The notes beneath the pieces are model-generated. The model saw nothing but the letters and a program-made list of their open reading frames with translations. It made no database searches and was not told the origin of the DNA. A program made the position numbers and the translations under genes. A stretch of DNA of 52,185 nucleotides. Source: Parachlorella kessleri. Lineage: Eukaryota; Chlorophyta; Trebouxiophyceae; Chlorellales; Chlorellaceae. Shown here piece by piece: positions 33,762 to 44,703 of the stretch; position 1 is the first letter of the stretch, and the number at the start of each line of letters is the position of its first letter. Where the stretch lies: positions 1 to 52,185 of the forward strand of contig BBXU01000444.1 of the NCBI GenBank assembly GCA_001598975.1, in the 5' to 3' direction.

Positions 33762-34818
33762 GACGCAGGTATAAGCCGTGTAGTGACCTGTGGATCAACA
33801 CTGAACTTCAATGAACAGAGCGCTACTGCATACATCTGAGAGACCTACAAACTGTAAGCTTTGCGAGGTGTCCCAACGCGCGAGTTTGTGGCCCCAGAAG
33901 GAAGCTCGCCTTCAACGTCACCTTTATTCTCTTTTAGGTAAGGGGCGCGGAAAGTCAGTCTGGCTGGTTCCTGGCCACAGCGTCATATGACATACAAAAG
34001 CTGCCACGCTGGGGAACCAGAGGTGGCAAGGGAGAAAGCTGTCCAGGACAGAGAGTAGGCCATGGCTCAGGGGAGCCATGCTAACGTCGGTAGGCAGGTG
34101 AGACCTTCCGTTTGCACGCCTTGTGCTTGCCGTGGAGAGGGCATACCCTTGCCATTAGTGGTATATGTTGCTGGTGGCAGGTGTGCGACTTGCCGTTTGG
34201 GTTAAACTGGGTCTGGCAGGCGATGTGTTATGCTGCTAGTGATATAGCCCTGTGGTACACTACAACTCAGCCACCATGCACTGGATGGAGACTGGCGGAA
34301 TGCAAGTCGGTGGTAGCAGGATATCCATTTGACAGTGAGGCTTCCTGCCAGCCCAAAGTGGGACACCTGCCATGGGTTATAGGTGCAGTGTGAGAGCTAA
34401 CCTGCTCTGCACAGGACTTTGCGGGATGGTACGCTCCTTACATTGGCCTAACGGCGCGCTGCCAGAGACCTCCTCAGCCTCCCTGTCGCCTATGCAACCC
34501 TAACTCGTGACCTTTATGTTCCATGAGCCTACTTCAACAGTTCCTGCCTGGAGTGCACCATCTCGCTAACATCCAGCCATGCTTCATGCATGACTGGATG
34601 TCACATCAGTTCAACCCTAACCCTAGCCAACATGCCCTGCCTAAACGTTCACCGCAATCATGCAGAGCCCATTTTCGCCGCAGCAGAGACTATGTGACCT
34701 GAGACAATGGCATGCACCTCCCGAAGCGGCCTTGCACCCTCAGTTACGCATACAAGACGTATGGCCATACGGAAAGGATGGTGCACCACCACACCCCAAG
34801 GCAGCCTTCAATCTTCCG
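33762..34818. other. Intergenic region between the ferredoxin-TPR gene and SLC44-like B
   Basis: This 1057 bp gap has no supported gene. It should hold the ferredoxin-TPR promoter and the SLC44-B 3' UTR. A perfect 8 bp inverted repeat with a 4 nt loop lies at 34061-34080. Short ORFs on the plus strand (34112-34393, 34660-34968) show no domain and partly overlap SLC44-B's last exon. Confidence 0.45.
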
Positions 34819-37624
34819 TTATGGGATGTCCCTGTCAACATGCTGGCCTGGTATGCTTTCCCCCAGCTCCACGCCGGGATCCGCTTGTGGCTCCAGCCCC
34901 ATGAGTGGAGCACAAAGCTCGTCAACCTCACTCCCCACTTGCGTGCTGCTGGCAGCCCCTGCTCGTGAGGCATGGCCCACCCGGTGATACACACCCCGCT
35001 GCCCTTCTTCGCGCTCGGCAATCCATAGTACCACCACTGCAAGGAGTGAAAGGGGGGGGTATGACATCATTGACTTGGACCGCAAGAGTTGGCAGGGTAA
35101 GTGGCAAATTTAGTACATTTCACTAATCCAGCGACACGACTAAAGGCACACGCTCCGAAAGTTGGTGGCAGTGCTTGCTGCGAGTTCAATGCGCTTTGCA
35201 AGCAGTCCAGTAGTGGGTCGTCGACACCACTCACCAGCTCGTGCAATGTTGAGCAGCAAGGATGACACCAGGCTGAGCACCAGTGATGACAGCAAGTTGC
35301 ACAGCGCCATGAGCGCTGGCTGCACCATCCTCCTGTCCAAGGAGTCCGGCTCCTCCCCAGCACTGCCGGTTGCGAGCCCCAGGCTCATAATGAACATGTA
35401 CAGCGAGCTAAGCGTGTAGACTAACAAAGTTATTGTTGCTGTGTTAAACCACACTGCAAGCAAGCACAAGCAGAGACTGCTCTGTCTCCTTGAAGGCGGG
35501 GGGGGGGTAGGGGAGGGAGGGGAAGGGGGGGGGCGGCCTGGTGTAATTAAAGCCAAGGACAAGGTGCGAAGGCTTGTACCCATCTATGCATGGCCAAGGT
35601 TGCAAACAAGAGAAAGAGACGTCTTCCAGCATACCTGCAAAAAATATGAGGACGAGCCGCTGCCAGTTGATGAGCGCTGCTGAGGCTGCTGCTGCCACCC
35701 AATATGCCTCGCCAGTCCAGCTCGCCAGCACAATAGCGATGCCAGATAGAGATATACACTGGCCACGCAAGACACGGGCAGGGATGTGTACGAGCAAGGC
35801 ACGGGGCCGGCCATACTGCAAAATTTCGTCCCTGTACCTGCGGGTGCGGCACGCAGCAAAATAGGCTTGTTAGCTCTCAGAGGATTCAGAAATAAAGCCT
35901 ACCAACTCATCGGGCGCCTTTGCTCACAGAGTAGGAGCCAGATCGCAACCGCGCCTCAAACAGTCCTTGAACAAGCACCTAGTGAACTATCAATACAGAA
36001 ATGCCGGCAGAGTTCCAGAGCATACCTTGCAACCCTACTAATGGCACACAGCTGTGCACTCTCTGCTCGCACTTGCTCCCCCCCCCCCAGCCACACTTCA
36101 CCACCAGCCCAAAGCAGGCCAAATATCTTGAAGGTTTCCATAGGGCAATGGGTCATCTGCAACCCTACCTGGCGAGGGCCTGGACCAGGAAAATTATAGA
36201 CGACGCAAGGGGCAGCGAAGCGAGGGCCAAGGAGCCCAGCGAGGGCCCCATCGCGTGGCTAACAAAATCGCGCACTCGCGGCTTGCTGGTGTGCCAAGCG
36301 CCAGCCAAGCTGGTCGACTGGGCAGGCGCTGGCCGCTCAGCCCCACTGGCTGTCCCGCTGGCTGCCTCGGCATCCTGCCACTGGGCCACCACCCCTGCTA
36401 CCACAAACACAAGCAGCTGCATGGACAGCTGGAGCGTCCACAAAGCCACCAGCGCCACGTAGACCACAGCGCCGACGTGCCGGTAGGAGGGAACCCAGCA
36501 GTTGCCGGTGGTGGGGTTGCAGAAGGAGCCCAGCGGGTCAGTGGTGGGGTCACTTGCGACCACCTTGCCGTCCCGAGCAGCCAGCAGTATGAGCACCCCC
36601 AGTGGACCAATGACCATGACTTTAGCCAGAGTAAGGACCTGCAGCCAGGTGTCAAGTGTTGTCAGCAAGCTCCAAAAGCAGCTTCAGGATCACTGATCTG
36701 GCAGAGCGCACAGAGATCGCCAAAACGTGAGAGTACAGAATATCAGAGGGACTCTGGGAGCGAGCAGTTCACAAGACACTCACCGCAGCAAACCCAAGGA
36801 GCGCCGGGTTTGCCCTGAGTGCCTTGGCCGCCACGCCGAGCAGCTGCCCAGCCAGCTGAACGCGTTTCCAGCCGAGGACAAGCAGGACTAGCAACGAAAT
36901 TGCCAGGCCGGCCAACAGGAAGGCCATGGCCCCCATGTGGTTTGCCATGAGCGTGGGCGCTCCCAGCACCGCCACAATGAGCAGCACGCCAGCAAAGAGT
37001 CCCATGAGGATCGCGGCTGCCTTAGTAAGGCCGCGGGAGCTGCGCTCAACCCAGAGCAAGAGCAGCGCGCCAAGAGCAACACCACCACAGAAGGAAAATA
37101 TAATGAAGAACCAGTGTGATAGAATGATGAAAAAGATGTTGGCTGTTTCGCCCTGCAACACAACAACCCGCAATAATGCAGATTGCGAGTGACCATCAGG
37201 TAAAGAAGGCACGACCTGTCAGGCAGGTCATAACACAAGACACCTGCAGGCTCTATCTGCGCAATAAGAAGTGCCATGCTTGCCTCTGACGTGAGCCGAC
37301 GGCCGTGTCCAGCATCTTGCCCAAACTCGATGTCACTGCATGCAGTCAACCAGGTGCCGGTCGACAGGATTTTGTCTCAGGGCACCAAATGGGCCAGCAC
37401 TTCACGTGACACAGTGCCAAGCCCGTTCAAGGCAAGTTCAAAGCCTGGTAGCAAGCCAAACTGCGTCACAGCGCAAGAACCGTGCAGCTTGCTAACCTGT
37501 TGATGGCTGCAAAAATGCCAACTGCGATGCTGCTAACCCAGGCCAGGAGGAAGAGGAAAAACCAAACACGATCCTGCTTTTGCCGGGAGCTGTAGTTGAA
37601 TCGAGTCCAGGCATGCCCAGCCAT
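34819..37624 (-). CDS. SLC44 / choline-transporter-like membrane protein, paralogue B
   Basis: Tandem paralogue of the gene at 28875-31967. Seven exons join in phase: 37624-37497, 37335-37284, 37152-36784, 36638-36169, 35837-35635, 35453-35235 and 35036-34819, giving about 552 residues. Exon 1 encodes the first membrane helix (VWFFLFLLAWVSSIAVGIFA). Exon 3 has three helices ending LGWKRVQLAGQLLGVA, nearly the same as A. Exon 4 ends with the family signature SHAMGPSLGSLALASLPLA. Exon 5 has LLVHIPARVLRG and SWTGEAYWVAAAASAALI and is exactly as long as in A (203 bp). The last exon starts VVVLWIAER. Intron 2 uses a GC donor (GAG/GCAAGC) where A uses GT. Substrate specificity cannot be read from sequence. 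The Met at 37624 is chosen because the frame upstream lacks another ATG. Confidence 0.85.
35498..35533 (+). repeat. G-run cluster (quadruplex-prone) in SLC44-B intron 5
   Basis: Five G tracts of 10, 4, 3, 4 and 9 bases lie within 36 bp, separated by one or two bases. This fits a G-quadruplex motif on the plus strand, which is the template strand of the SLC44-B gene. It sits close to the 3' end of intron 5. Confidence 0.7.
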
Positions 37625-38118
37625 GCTGGCCAAATGACTCAGAAGGTAAACTGCACGCAAGAGATTTCTTATGTACAAATGCTGTTGTGGTGGGAGAAGA
37701 GGAGGTACAGGAGAAGGAGGGCGCGTTGCTGATGTGTACAGAGCAGCTGCCCAGCAGGGCAGGTACTGTTTGTGTGTCCATGTTATTTTCGGACTTGCAG
37801 TCGCCCTAAGTCGCGCTTTTGCTGGTTCACCGTGGAACCGCAGGCTGGGAGCGTCAAGGAAGGCTGTGTCCAGGCTCCAGCATGAAACTCGATGTTATCA
37901 AGTACTTCCGCAGTTAGGAGTCATGTACGCACATCACTTCGTCGCACAGCCCGTTCCTGACTTGGGCTGCCCGGTCCGGGCCGAGCGCGCCTTGTGGCCC
38001 CTCCAGCGCCTTCTTGTCTAGTTGTCAACCTTTCCGACACGACTGTCGACACATCAGACCATCGTGTAATTCCTCTTCAACTCGTTGCTAATTGCATTGG
38101 CATTTTACGAAAGACAAC
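37625..38118. promoter_or_regulatory. Divergent intergenic region, SLC44-like B (-) / TraB (+)
   Basis: This 494 bp region separates two outward-facing start codons and should hold both promoters. No clear core element or gene was seen. Confidence 0.45.
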
Positions 38119-40636
38119 ATGACGTGCCCAGCGGTAACGAGCAAGCCCAGCAGCCTATTGCTACTAGCCGCGAGGTCCCCAGGTTCCCCACTGGAAGGAA
38201 AACTTCTTCCTGGGCTTCCCCACAGGCGTCCCTACCGCTATGCAGCCTCACAAGGCAAGGCCTGCACTCGAGGTTGCTGGACGAGCTATGGTGTGGTAAG
38301 CTATGTCGGTGGTTGCGACTGGCCACCAACCACTTCATCACTGACTTCACTCCCAACTACCAGGCGCAGGTCTGAGGAAGTCGAGAGCCAGCCTGTCTAC
38401 GCACCTTGTGCCCAGTGAGACAGGTCCAGCCCCGCTTCTAAGCCAACCCTCGGCCCCAGAGGTGTTGGAAGTCCTAGAACTGGAGGCGCTTGCAGGCATT
38501 AGCATGCTGGGCGGGCCGTGCACAGACAGCTCACCGTCAGCGCCAGAGGTGCTCGAAGTGATGAAGCTGGAGGTGGAGGAGGCTCTGGCACTCGCACCAC
38601 CCACAGGGCCACTTGAAGTCCTGACCTGCCCTGATGGGAAGGGCGGCGAGGCCACTTTCTACATTCTTGGGACCGCTCACGCCAGCGAGGCGTCATGCAG
38701 GGATGCAGCAGCCCTGATCCGGCTGGTCAGGCCGGACATCGTCATGGTGGAGCTGTGCAGGGAACGGGCGCCCATGCTGGGCATGCAGGAAACAGAGGCG
38801 AGCCCCGACGGCTGCTTGCCCGCGCTCTACTTTAGATGTGCAACCTTTATACCCGCCTGAGATCTAAGTTGCCTGGCACACTTGCGGTCTGCCCTGCCGT
38901 GCCTTGGGCACTGCCTCACACGCGCTGCCACTAGGTGCTGCATATGACGCCACGGCGGAGCAGAATATGCCAGAACTGAGCGCGGAAGGTTGGTGCAGGA
39001 CGTGACGCTGGGGCAAGTCCTGGCTGCCATCGCCGGCGGCCAGGTGCCACCCTTTGCGGGCGTCTATGGCTGGCTGCTGGCTAAGAAGGGCAAGGAGCTG
39101 CGCATTGTACCGGGGGCTGAGTTCAGGGCAGCCATGCGAGCGGCGCATGAGGTCGGGGCCAAGGTTGGTGCTGGCTGAGCTGTGGAACCTGGTCTGGGGA
39201 ACCCCACGGCAAGTTTCTTGCCTGGCACATGAATTCTAGGTGAACATCTAAAGCGCTGAGAGGCCACTCTCAATAGAGTGTGTGCTTACCACGGTTGCTG
39301 GCCCTGATGGCGGTGAGAGACGTGCCGGGGTCACTGTGGCACAAGGACCGGGACCCCACGGGCTGGCACTTGCATGCTCCCAGGACTTGCTGGTTTACGG
39401 CCCCGTTGCGCCTCTGTCCTTACGATGGTGGGAGCCTTGCCTGCTTTGGCTCCCAGACGCAGCCCACACTTTTCAGTGTGGCATGCTGCCAGGCAGCGGT
39501 TAGTGCATGTTCTCAGTCAGCCTGCCCGCCTGCAGGTAGCTCTGGGGGACCGGCCCATCTCCATCACCCTGGCACGCACCTGGCACGCCCTCAGCTTACG
39601 CGAGAAGCTGAGCCTGGTCACGTCCATGCTGTGGACGGGCCTTGCACCCGCAAACCCTGACAAGCTCAAAGAGGACATCGAGCACATGAAGGTGGGGAGG
39701 AGTTGTGCGCAGGCAAGCTTGCTTGCCAGGCACACCTGTGCAATGCTTGCTGCTCAGGTGGTATGTCTTGAGGTGATATCAGTGGATGACAAGCATGTTT
39801 GTTTGCTGGCAGTAACAGTCTCCCGTCTCCCTCAAACCAACTTCATAATGGATTCGAAGCTGTGCTGCACTCGTGGTGCCTCACAGGAGACCGACGTGAC
39901 TGAGCGGGCACTGGAAGGGTTTGCCAAAGACTTTCCCTCCATAGTACGCCCTTTGCTGACTGAACGAGATGAGTACATGGTGAGCTGCTACAAAGGCTTT
40001 TGTGGTACAGGCTGGCAACAGTCTGGTGATAGGGTGTGCTAACTGGCAGGTGTGCAGAGGGGTGTGACTGACCATCACCCAGCATGACACAGCAGGGTGG
40101 CGAAAGTGCCGCCTGTGGGTCTTGCAGGCGAGCAGACATGAAGTCGGCAAGGGCTGCCGTGCTTCAGAGTGATGCTGAGTTACTATAGTGATGCTCAGTG
40201 GCTTTTAACCTACTGACAAATTGCTTGCAAGGGCAGTCAAGCCCAACTTGCTGGCCCCCTGCACTGCCTCTTTATAGGTATACATCATGCGAGAGAAGCT
40301 GGCTCCCAGGTGGCGCACCCACGTGGTTGTGGTGGGCGCCGGACACCTCAAGGGCATCAGGTGGGTGGGTAGATGGGTGGGTGTGAGCGCTTACCCGAGG
40401 GTGGTGCCCCGCCTTGAGTGTGTCTGCCGCTTGCATGGGGTGTCTGACAGACGTCCAACCAAGCTGAGTTGCGGGGCTGGCAGGGGTGCGGGGATGTTGC
40501 CTGGCCTGGGTTGGAAACAGCTCCTGGGAGCGTCACCTTGGGGTGTGTCGTGTGCAGGGAGAAGTGGGAGGCGAAGTTTGACTTTGACGAGATCATGCGC
40601 ATGCCTAAAGAGAGGCATGCGAGGGACGAGCACTAA
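38119..40636 (+). CDS. TraB-domain protein, probably organelle-targeted
   Basis: Homologue of the TraB/PrgY family, represented in plants and animals (TRABD); family members are linked to mitochondrial and endomembrane functions, with no settled reaction. Seven exons join in phase: 38119-38290, 38364-38797, 38999-39163, 39536-39691, 39887-39979, 40278-40360 and 40558-40636, giving about 393 residues. The first 80 residues are rich in Ser, Arg, Leu and Pro and look like a transit peptide. The domain starts ATFYILGTAHASEASCRDAA (the family GTAH motif), then RPDIVMVELCRERAPML. It continues with GKELRIVPGAEFRAAM, the LGDRPISITLARTW motif, a DE-rich RPLLTERDEYM, and THVVVVGAGHLKGI, the second conserved glycine-histidine motif. 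All expected motifs are present. Intron 2 appears to use a GC donor (GAG/GCGAGC). A TGTAA signal lies 52 bp past the stop. Confidence 0.88.
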
Positions 40637-41045
40637 GGTAAGCCCCCTGAGCCCCAACCAGCCTGGTGGCGCTTCCAATGCCTGTGTTGTAAATGGCACA
40701 GGTGCAATGTTTTGCAAGCATTTCCCATCTTTCCATGTCCAGCCGACATGCTGGTCTCCTAAGCTCTTCGCTCCCCACTGACCGGCGACACCCCTATGTG
40801 CTTGTGGCCAGGGGCGGATCAGCTCTGCAAGGCCAGCAGCCGACTGTACAAGTGATGGGGCAGATATAGCAAATTGTTTTATTCTATAGTGGTAGTTAGT
40901 GTATATAGTAGAAGTGTAGTGACGGTGGGCCTGAGGCTGCAGTTGACAGGCCTCGAGAGTCCGAGTTAAAAATATATGGCTGTACAGATGGGGACGGGAC
41001 TACCGGCAACAAACGCCCGGCTAGTCTCACTCGCAATTTGAAACG
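40637..41045. other. Intergenic region, TraB 3' side / reverse transcriptase 3' flank
   Basis: This 409 bp stretch carries the TraB 3' UTR and, from about 40850, an AT-richer segment that may be the 3' end of the retroelement. A 14 bp sequence at 40884-40897 recurs at 43634-43647. Confidence 0.4.
40688..40692 (+). other. Candidate TGTAA polyadenylation signal of the TraB gene
   Basis: TGTAA occurs 52 bp beyond the TraB stop codon, a suitable distance for the algal polyadenylation signal. The short motif alone is weak evidence. Confidence 0.4.
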
Positions 41046-42790
41046 CTAGGTGGTATGGCGGCGGTAACCAATGACGCGCGTAGGATATAAGGTGGCAAAA
41101 GCATGCTCGGCTGCGGCCAAGCAAATGCGTGGAGTAGTGCCATTTGGAAAACCAGGTGGAATACAAGGCCGCATACACCAAGAAACCGCTATGACCATGT
41201 CAAGTACGGCAAAAGAGTCGCGCTGGCCGTAGAGGTTAGAGTAAGGACGGAAAGCTTTGCGAAGGCGGCGAGCTAGCAGGCCACGGTCATAGCCATCGTC
41301 CTCGTAAGAGCGGAAAAGAATGGCCAGCTCACAAACAAAGTTCCTAAGATCGGTGATGAGGCGGGCATAATGGTGAAAACGACTAACAATGACATTATAT
41401 TTACACCCATGGGAGATTTCGCTAAAAATGTAGGGCCAATGGAGAGTGGGGATAGAAGCAAACGCCGGCTGGCGGGTTTTACTATACAGGAAGGTTTGAA
41501 GGAAACCACGTTGGCACGAGCGAGCATGATGGAGATGAAGAAAAGTAGTAACAGGGCGTATAGTAAGATCCATGAAGTCGACACTGGCGCCTTCCCCCGC
41601 GGTAGAGACAAGCAAAGAAGGAGGGTAAACCCCCACGAAACCCCAAAGTGACTGATTGGTGTATCGAAGAAAGGGCATGTGGAGGCAATGCAACTCCAGC
41701 AAATCATCAATATACCGACTGGAACGCACAAATTGTAGAAGCAAAAGAAAAGCCAACCGGCGACGCATGAGGGGGGAGAGAAGAGTAGCGGACGTAGAAT
41801 CAAACGGTGTCTGCGACAGTGGATTGCCCAGATCGTGGCTAAGGTTGGGGGCATGCACGCTAGGGATGTATGTGGGAAGGTGTTGCGGTGGTAAAAGGGG
41901 GAGCTCGTGGAGTGCAGGGTGGCCGGGCAAAGGTCGGATGCAGCGAACCAACTGACGAAGGAAAGCCAGCTCATAAGTAAAAAGGTAATAGTTAGCGATG
42001 TTGACAGAAGCATTACCGCCCATGGGAATACCCCCGCCCTGCCAGAAGACACGATCACCAACCAGGAGGTAAGAGTTGCGGATGACAGCAGAAAGGAGGG
42101 CGGAAGCAGTATGAACAGTGAAAAAATGATACTGGCATCCTGCATCGTGATCATGGGGGTGAAGTGGGGCATCATTTGACCAAGAAGGGGCCTGATCACG
42201 GTTATTACTAACCTTGAGATAGGGAGCGTCAGGGTGGAGAGCAAAAACAGACTGTAGTAAGGCACGCAGACGCTGCACCAGATCATCAAGCTCAATATCC
42301 GTGTAAAGACGCTCAAAGTCACTAGTGCGCAAAACAGGGGAGGGCCAGAGAAACTAAGACCAGCCCGAGCAGCATTGAACTCTTGCAGCCGAGGGATAAC
42401 ATCAACACTACTATCAAGGATGGAAGAACCAAAGTCAGTGAATACTTTGCGCATGAAGGAAGGGAGCTCGTGCAAAGTGGAGGTCCAAAGGCGATTAACA
42501 TCAAGGCGGATAGAAGTGAGTAGATGATTAAGCCAGAGGGAGAGCGGGGTCGAACACACCTGATATGATAAGGAGAGGAACCTGAAACCCATCGTGGGTT
42601 TGTGAAACTTGGGAAGAAGGGAGTATATAGGCAGACGGGTGCCGGGGTCGGCGGGTGGGTGTGGGTTGTCGGGGTTGGCGTGACGTGGCCGGGTGGCTGG
42701 GATGTGGAGTTGGCGACGCAGGTGGGCCAGGCGGGCGCGGGCGTCATCGGCTGAGAGGGCCACACCCCTGCCTTCCCCAACTCCTCACCC
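41046..42790 (-). mobile_element. Decayed reverse-transcriptase retroelement (Penelope-like type suspected)
   Basis: Two overlapping minus-strand frames together make one reverse transcriptase of about 575 residues. The upstream frame (about 42790-42335) has IYSLLPKFHKP followed by STPLSLWLNHLL, the 'K-x-H-K-P' fingers region typical of Penelope-like and related elements. The downstream frame (about 42348-41046) has FERLYTDIELDDL (first catalytic Asp), GGGIPMGGNASVNIANYYLF (near 42014-42037) and RYIDDL (41702-41719) with the catalytic Asp pair, then a thumb-like Arg/His/Leu-rich region. One frame change is needed near 42331-42334, a run of four A on the plus strand. The 5' side is closed by a stop near 42790, so N-terminal parts are missing. 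No GIY-YIG, integrase or RNase H domain is visible. The family is tentative; it is an RT for sure. Confidence 0.75.
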
Positions 42791-43539
42791 CTTTCCCACC
42801 TCTGCCGCTTCTTCGCTCGATTTGGCTTTGTGCATCTTTCCTTCGTTAACACCTACGCTGCATACAGTATCCTGCTGATTCTCACCCTCGACTTTACATC
42901 CTAATACTCATTTCTACACACTGCTTGCCTCCCGCCTTCCCTCCGCTGCTACTAACACCCACACTGTGCCATCTCCTTCCCTTTCCGCGGCGCTCAACCT
43001 CTCCCTGCTACCAGCCTCCCTCCTGTGCAGCTTCTCTCTAGGACCGGCCCCTCCTGCACGAGCATCCGCCGGACCCAAGCTTCACCCGTGGCAACCCCTG
43101 TCCCTGTCGTAGGTACACAACCTCGCCCTACCCCACAGCCATGCAGCCCTGCCGTGTCAGCCCAGCTCTGCCTTATCAGCTGCATGACACTATGTCACGG
43201 GGGCCGGTCTCGTCAATAGAGGTTTTAGCTGGTCGTGGTTCGTGTTCTCGTCTGTTTTCTTGTTTGTTTCCCCGTTCACCCTCTCCTGCCAGGGCGTTTG
43301 CCCCAAGGTACGCCTCTCGCTTCTGCTCCATTGCAGCTTGCTTGCAGCTCTGCTGTTCATTTCCTGCACCTTGCCAGCCTGTCTGCCTGCTCTGCTCGCC
43401 TGCTGCGCTTCCCGCTGCTCTCTCCTAGCTTTATTTCAGGCCTAACCCAGTTTTCCACTGCCCCTGCTTCAGTTGATCTGCATCTCCTCTCACAGTGGCC
43501 TTAGCTTATCTCGGGGGGAGAGACCTACTGGCTCAGCAC

Positions 43540-43629
43540 TCAGGCAAGACTCAGGCTCATTCTGCATCCAGCACTGTCACTCCAGACCAGCCCAGCTCTC
43601 ATTCCCTGTTCGCACTATCTGCCACCCAT
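43540..43629 (+). repeat. Interspersed repeat unit, inverted-repeat arm 1
   Basis: This roughly 90 bp unit begins CAGGCAAGACTCAGG and ends with the core CCCTGTTCGCACTATCTGCC followed by ACCCAT. It is an imperfect inverted repeat of 43715-43801 with an 85 bp spacer, so the pair could fold into a long hairpin. Confidence 0.7.
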
Positions 43630-43714
43630 GCTACTATAGTGGTAGTTGATGAGGTACAGTCCAGCAACAGTAGGCGAGGCAGGCAGGCAGTGGAAATATC
43701 TGCTGTCAATTAGT

Positions 43715-43801
43715 ATGGGTGGCAGGTAGTGTGAACAGGGAGTGAGAGGTGAACTTTACTGACAGGGGTGGATGCAGAATGCACCTGAGTCTTGCCTGAG
43801 T
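43715..43801 (-). repeat. Interspersed repeat unit, inverted-repeat arm 2
   Basis: This is the minus-oriented copy of the unit at 43540-43629. Both ends match (ATGGGTGGCAGGTAGTG and the reverse complement of CTCAGGCAAGACTCAGG). Weaker minus-oriented partial units follow near 43838-43862 and 43903-43930. Confidence 0.7.
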
Positions 43802-44703
43802 TCTGATTATTTCTCTCCCCAAGACGTGTATGTTTGAAAATAGTGGTAGGCAAAGCGAACAAGAGAGGAGACAGTATTGAACCGGACTGATACATGTTGA
43901 TGGGGGCAGGCAGTGCAAACGGAGATTTAGTGGTGACATATACCAACAGGGAAAGTTGCAAGTGTGCTTTGATAAGTGCAAGTGTGCTGCGGGTCTTAGG
44001 CAATGCTTTCTGAGCTTGAATAGCAATCATTATATAGCTATAAACGTCAGCTACATGCAACCGGATGCGCTGGCGGCTTGTCTGTGTTTTTTGGGTGCTA
44101 TGTGCCCCCAAACAACTGACAAAGCCTGCCTATTTGCGTTTGGTAGCCTTTACGGTGGGCCCTGCGACAGGCTGTACCTGGTAAAGGGGTAGCAACCGTA
44201 GCAACTGTTCTGATTTGCCTTGAGATGGGATCAACACACTACGAGGGCATCCCCGGCTTGAGAGACAATGAGATGCACTCGTCACTATACCCTTGCACAC
44301 ACGCGCGCACCTCCACTGCTTGAGGCACAAGGGTCACTCCCTCCCGCTCAACTTACACAGACTGCACCAATTGTCGCTGCCAAAGATGAAAACTGCCGGC
44401 CCTTAGTTAAAAGCAAGGCCAGAGGCAGACGACAGTGCAGATCATTCAGCTGCATGCATGCACTGAACCTCGCTGCCCAGATTGGCAGGGGCCCTTTGAA
44501 GCGGGCAGCGCCCAACAGCCGGCACTGGCAAGGCGACAAATACAAGTGGCATTTAGGCGTGTCAATGGGCTGTGGGCACCCCAGCAGATGAGTGGGCCGA
44601 CAAGGACCCCATGAAGAAAGGCGGACAGGCAGCATCAGGTGGCCTCTTGCAGCCGAGGTGGGATATACGCAGGCACCACAGCACGGCGCAGCACAGCGCT
44701 TAT

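Larger units (their letters stand above)
42791..44703. other. Gene-free region with short interspersed repeats
   Basis: These 1.9 kb between the reverse transcriptase remnant and the coiled-coil gene contain no ORF with a recognisable domain. The plus strand from 42830 to 43440 is pyrimidine-rich. From 43540 to about 43950 there is a set of related repeat units in both orientations. The right part should hold the 3' UTR of the coiled-coil gene. Confidence 0.5.

Noticed and set aside
34615..34625. CCCTAACCCTA, telomere-like sequence
   Set aside because: Less than two units of a plant-type telomere repeat; easily met by chance and not at a sequence end.
41273..42335. Continuation of the upstream RT frame past the frame change
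   Set aside because: Downstream of 42335 this frame is Ser/Leu/Phe-rich with no RT motif, while the other frame carries LYTD, PMGG and YIDD. It is a shadow.
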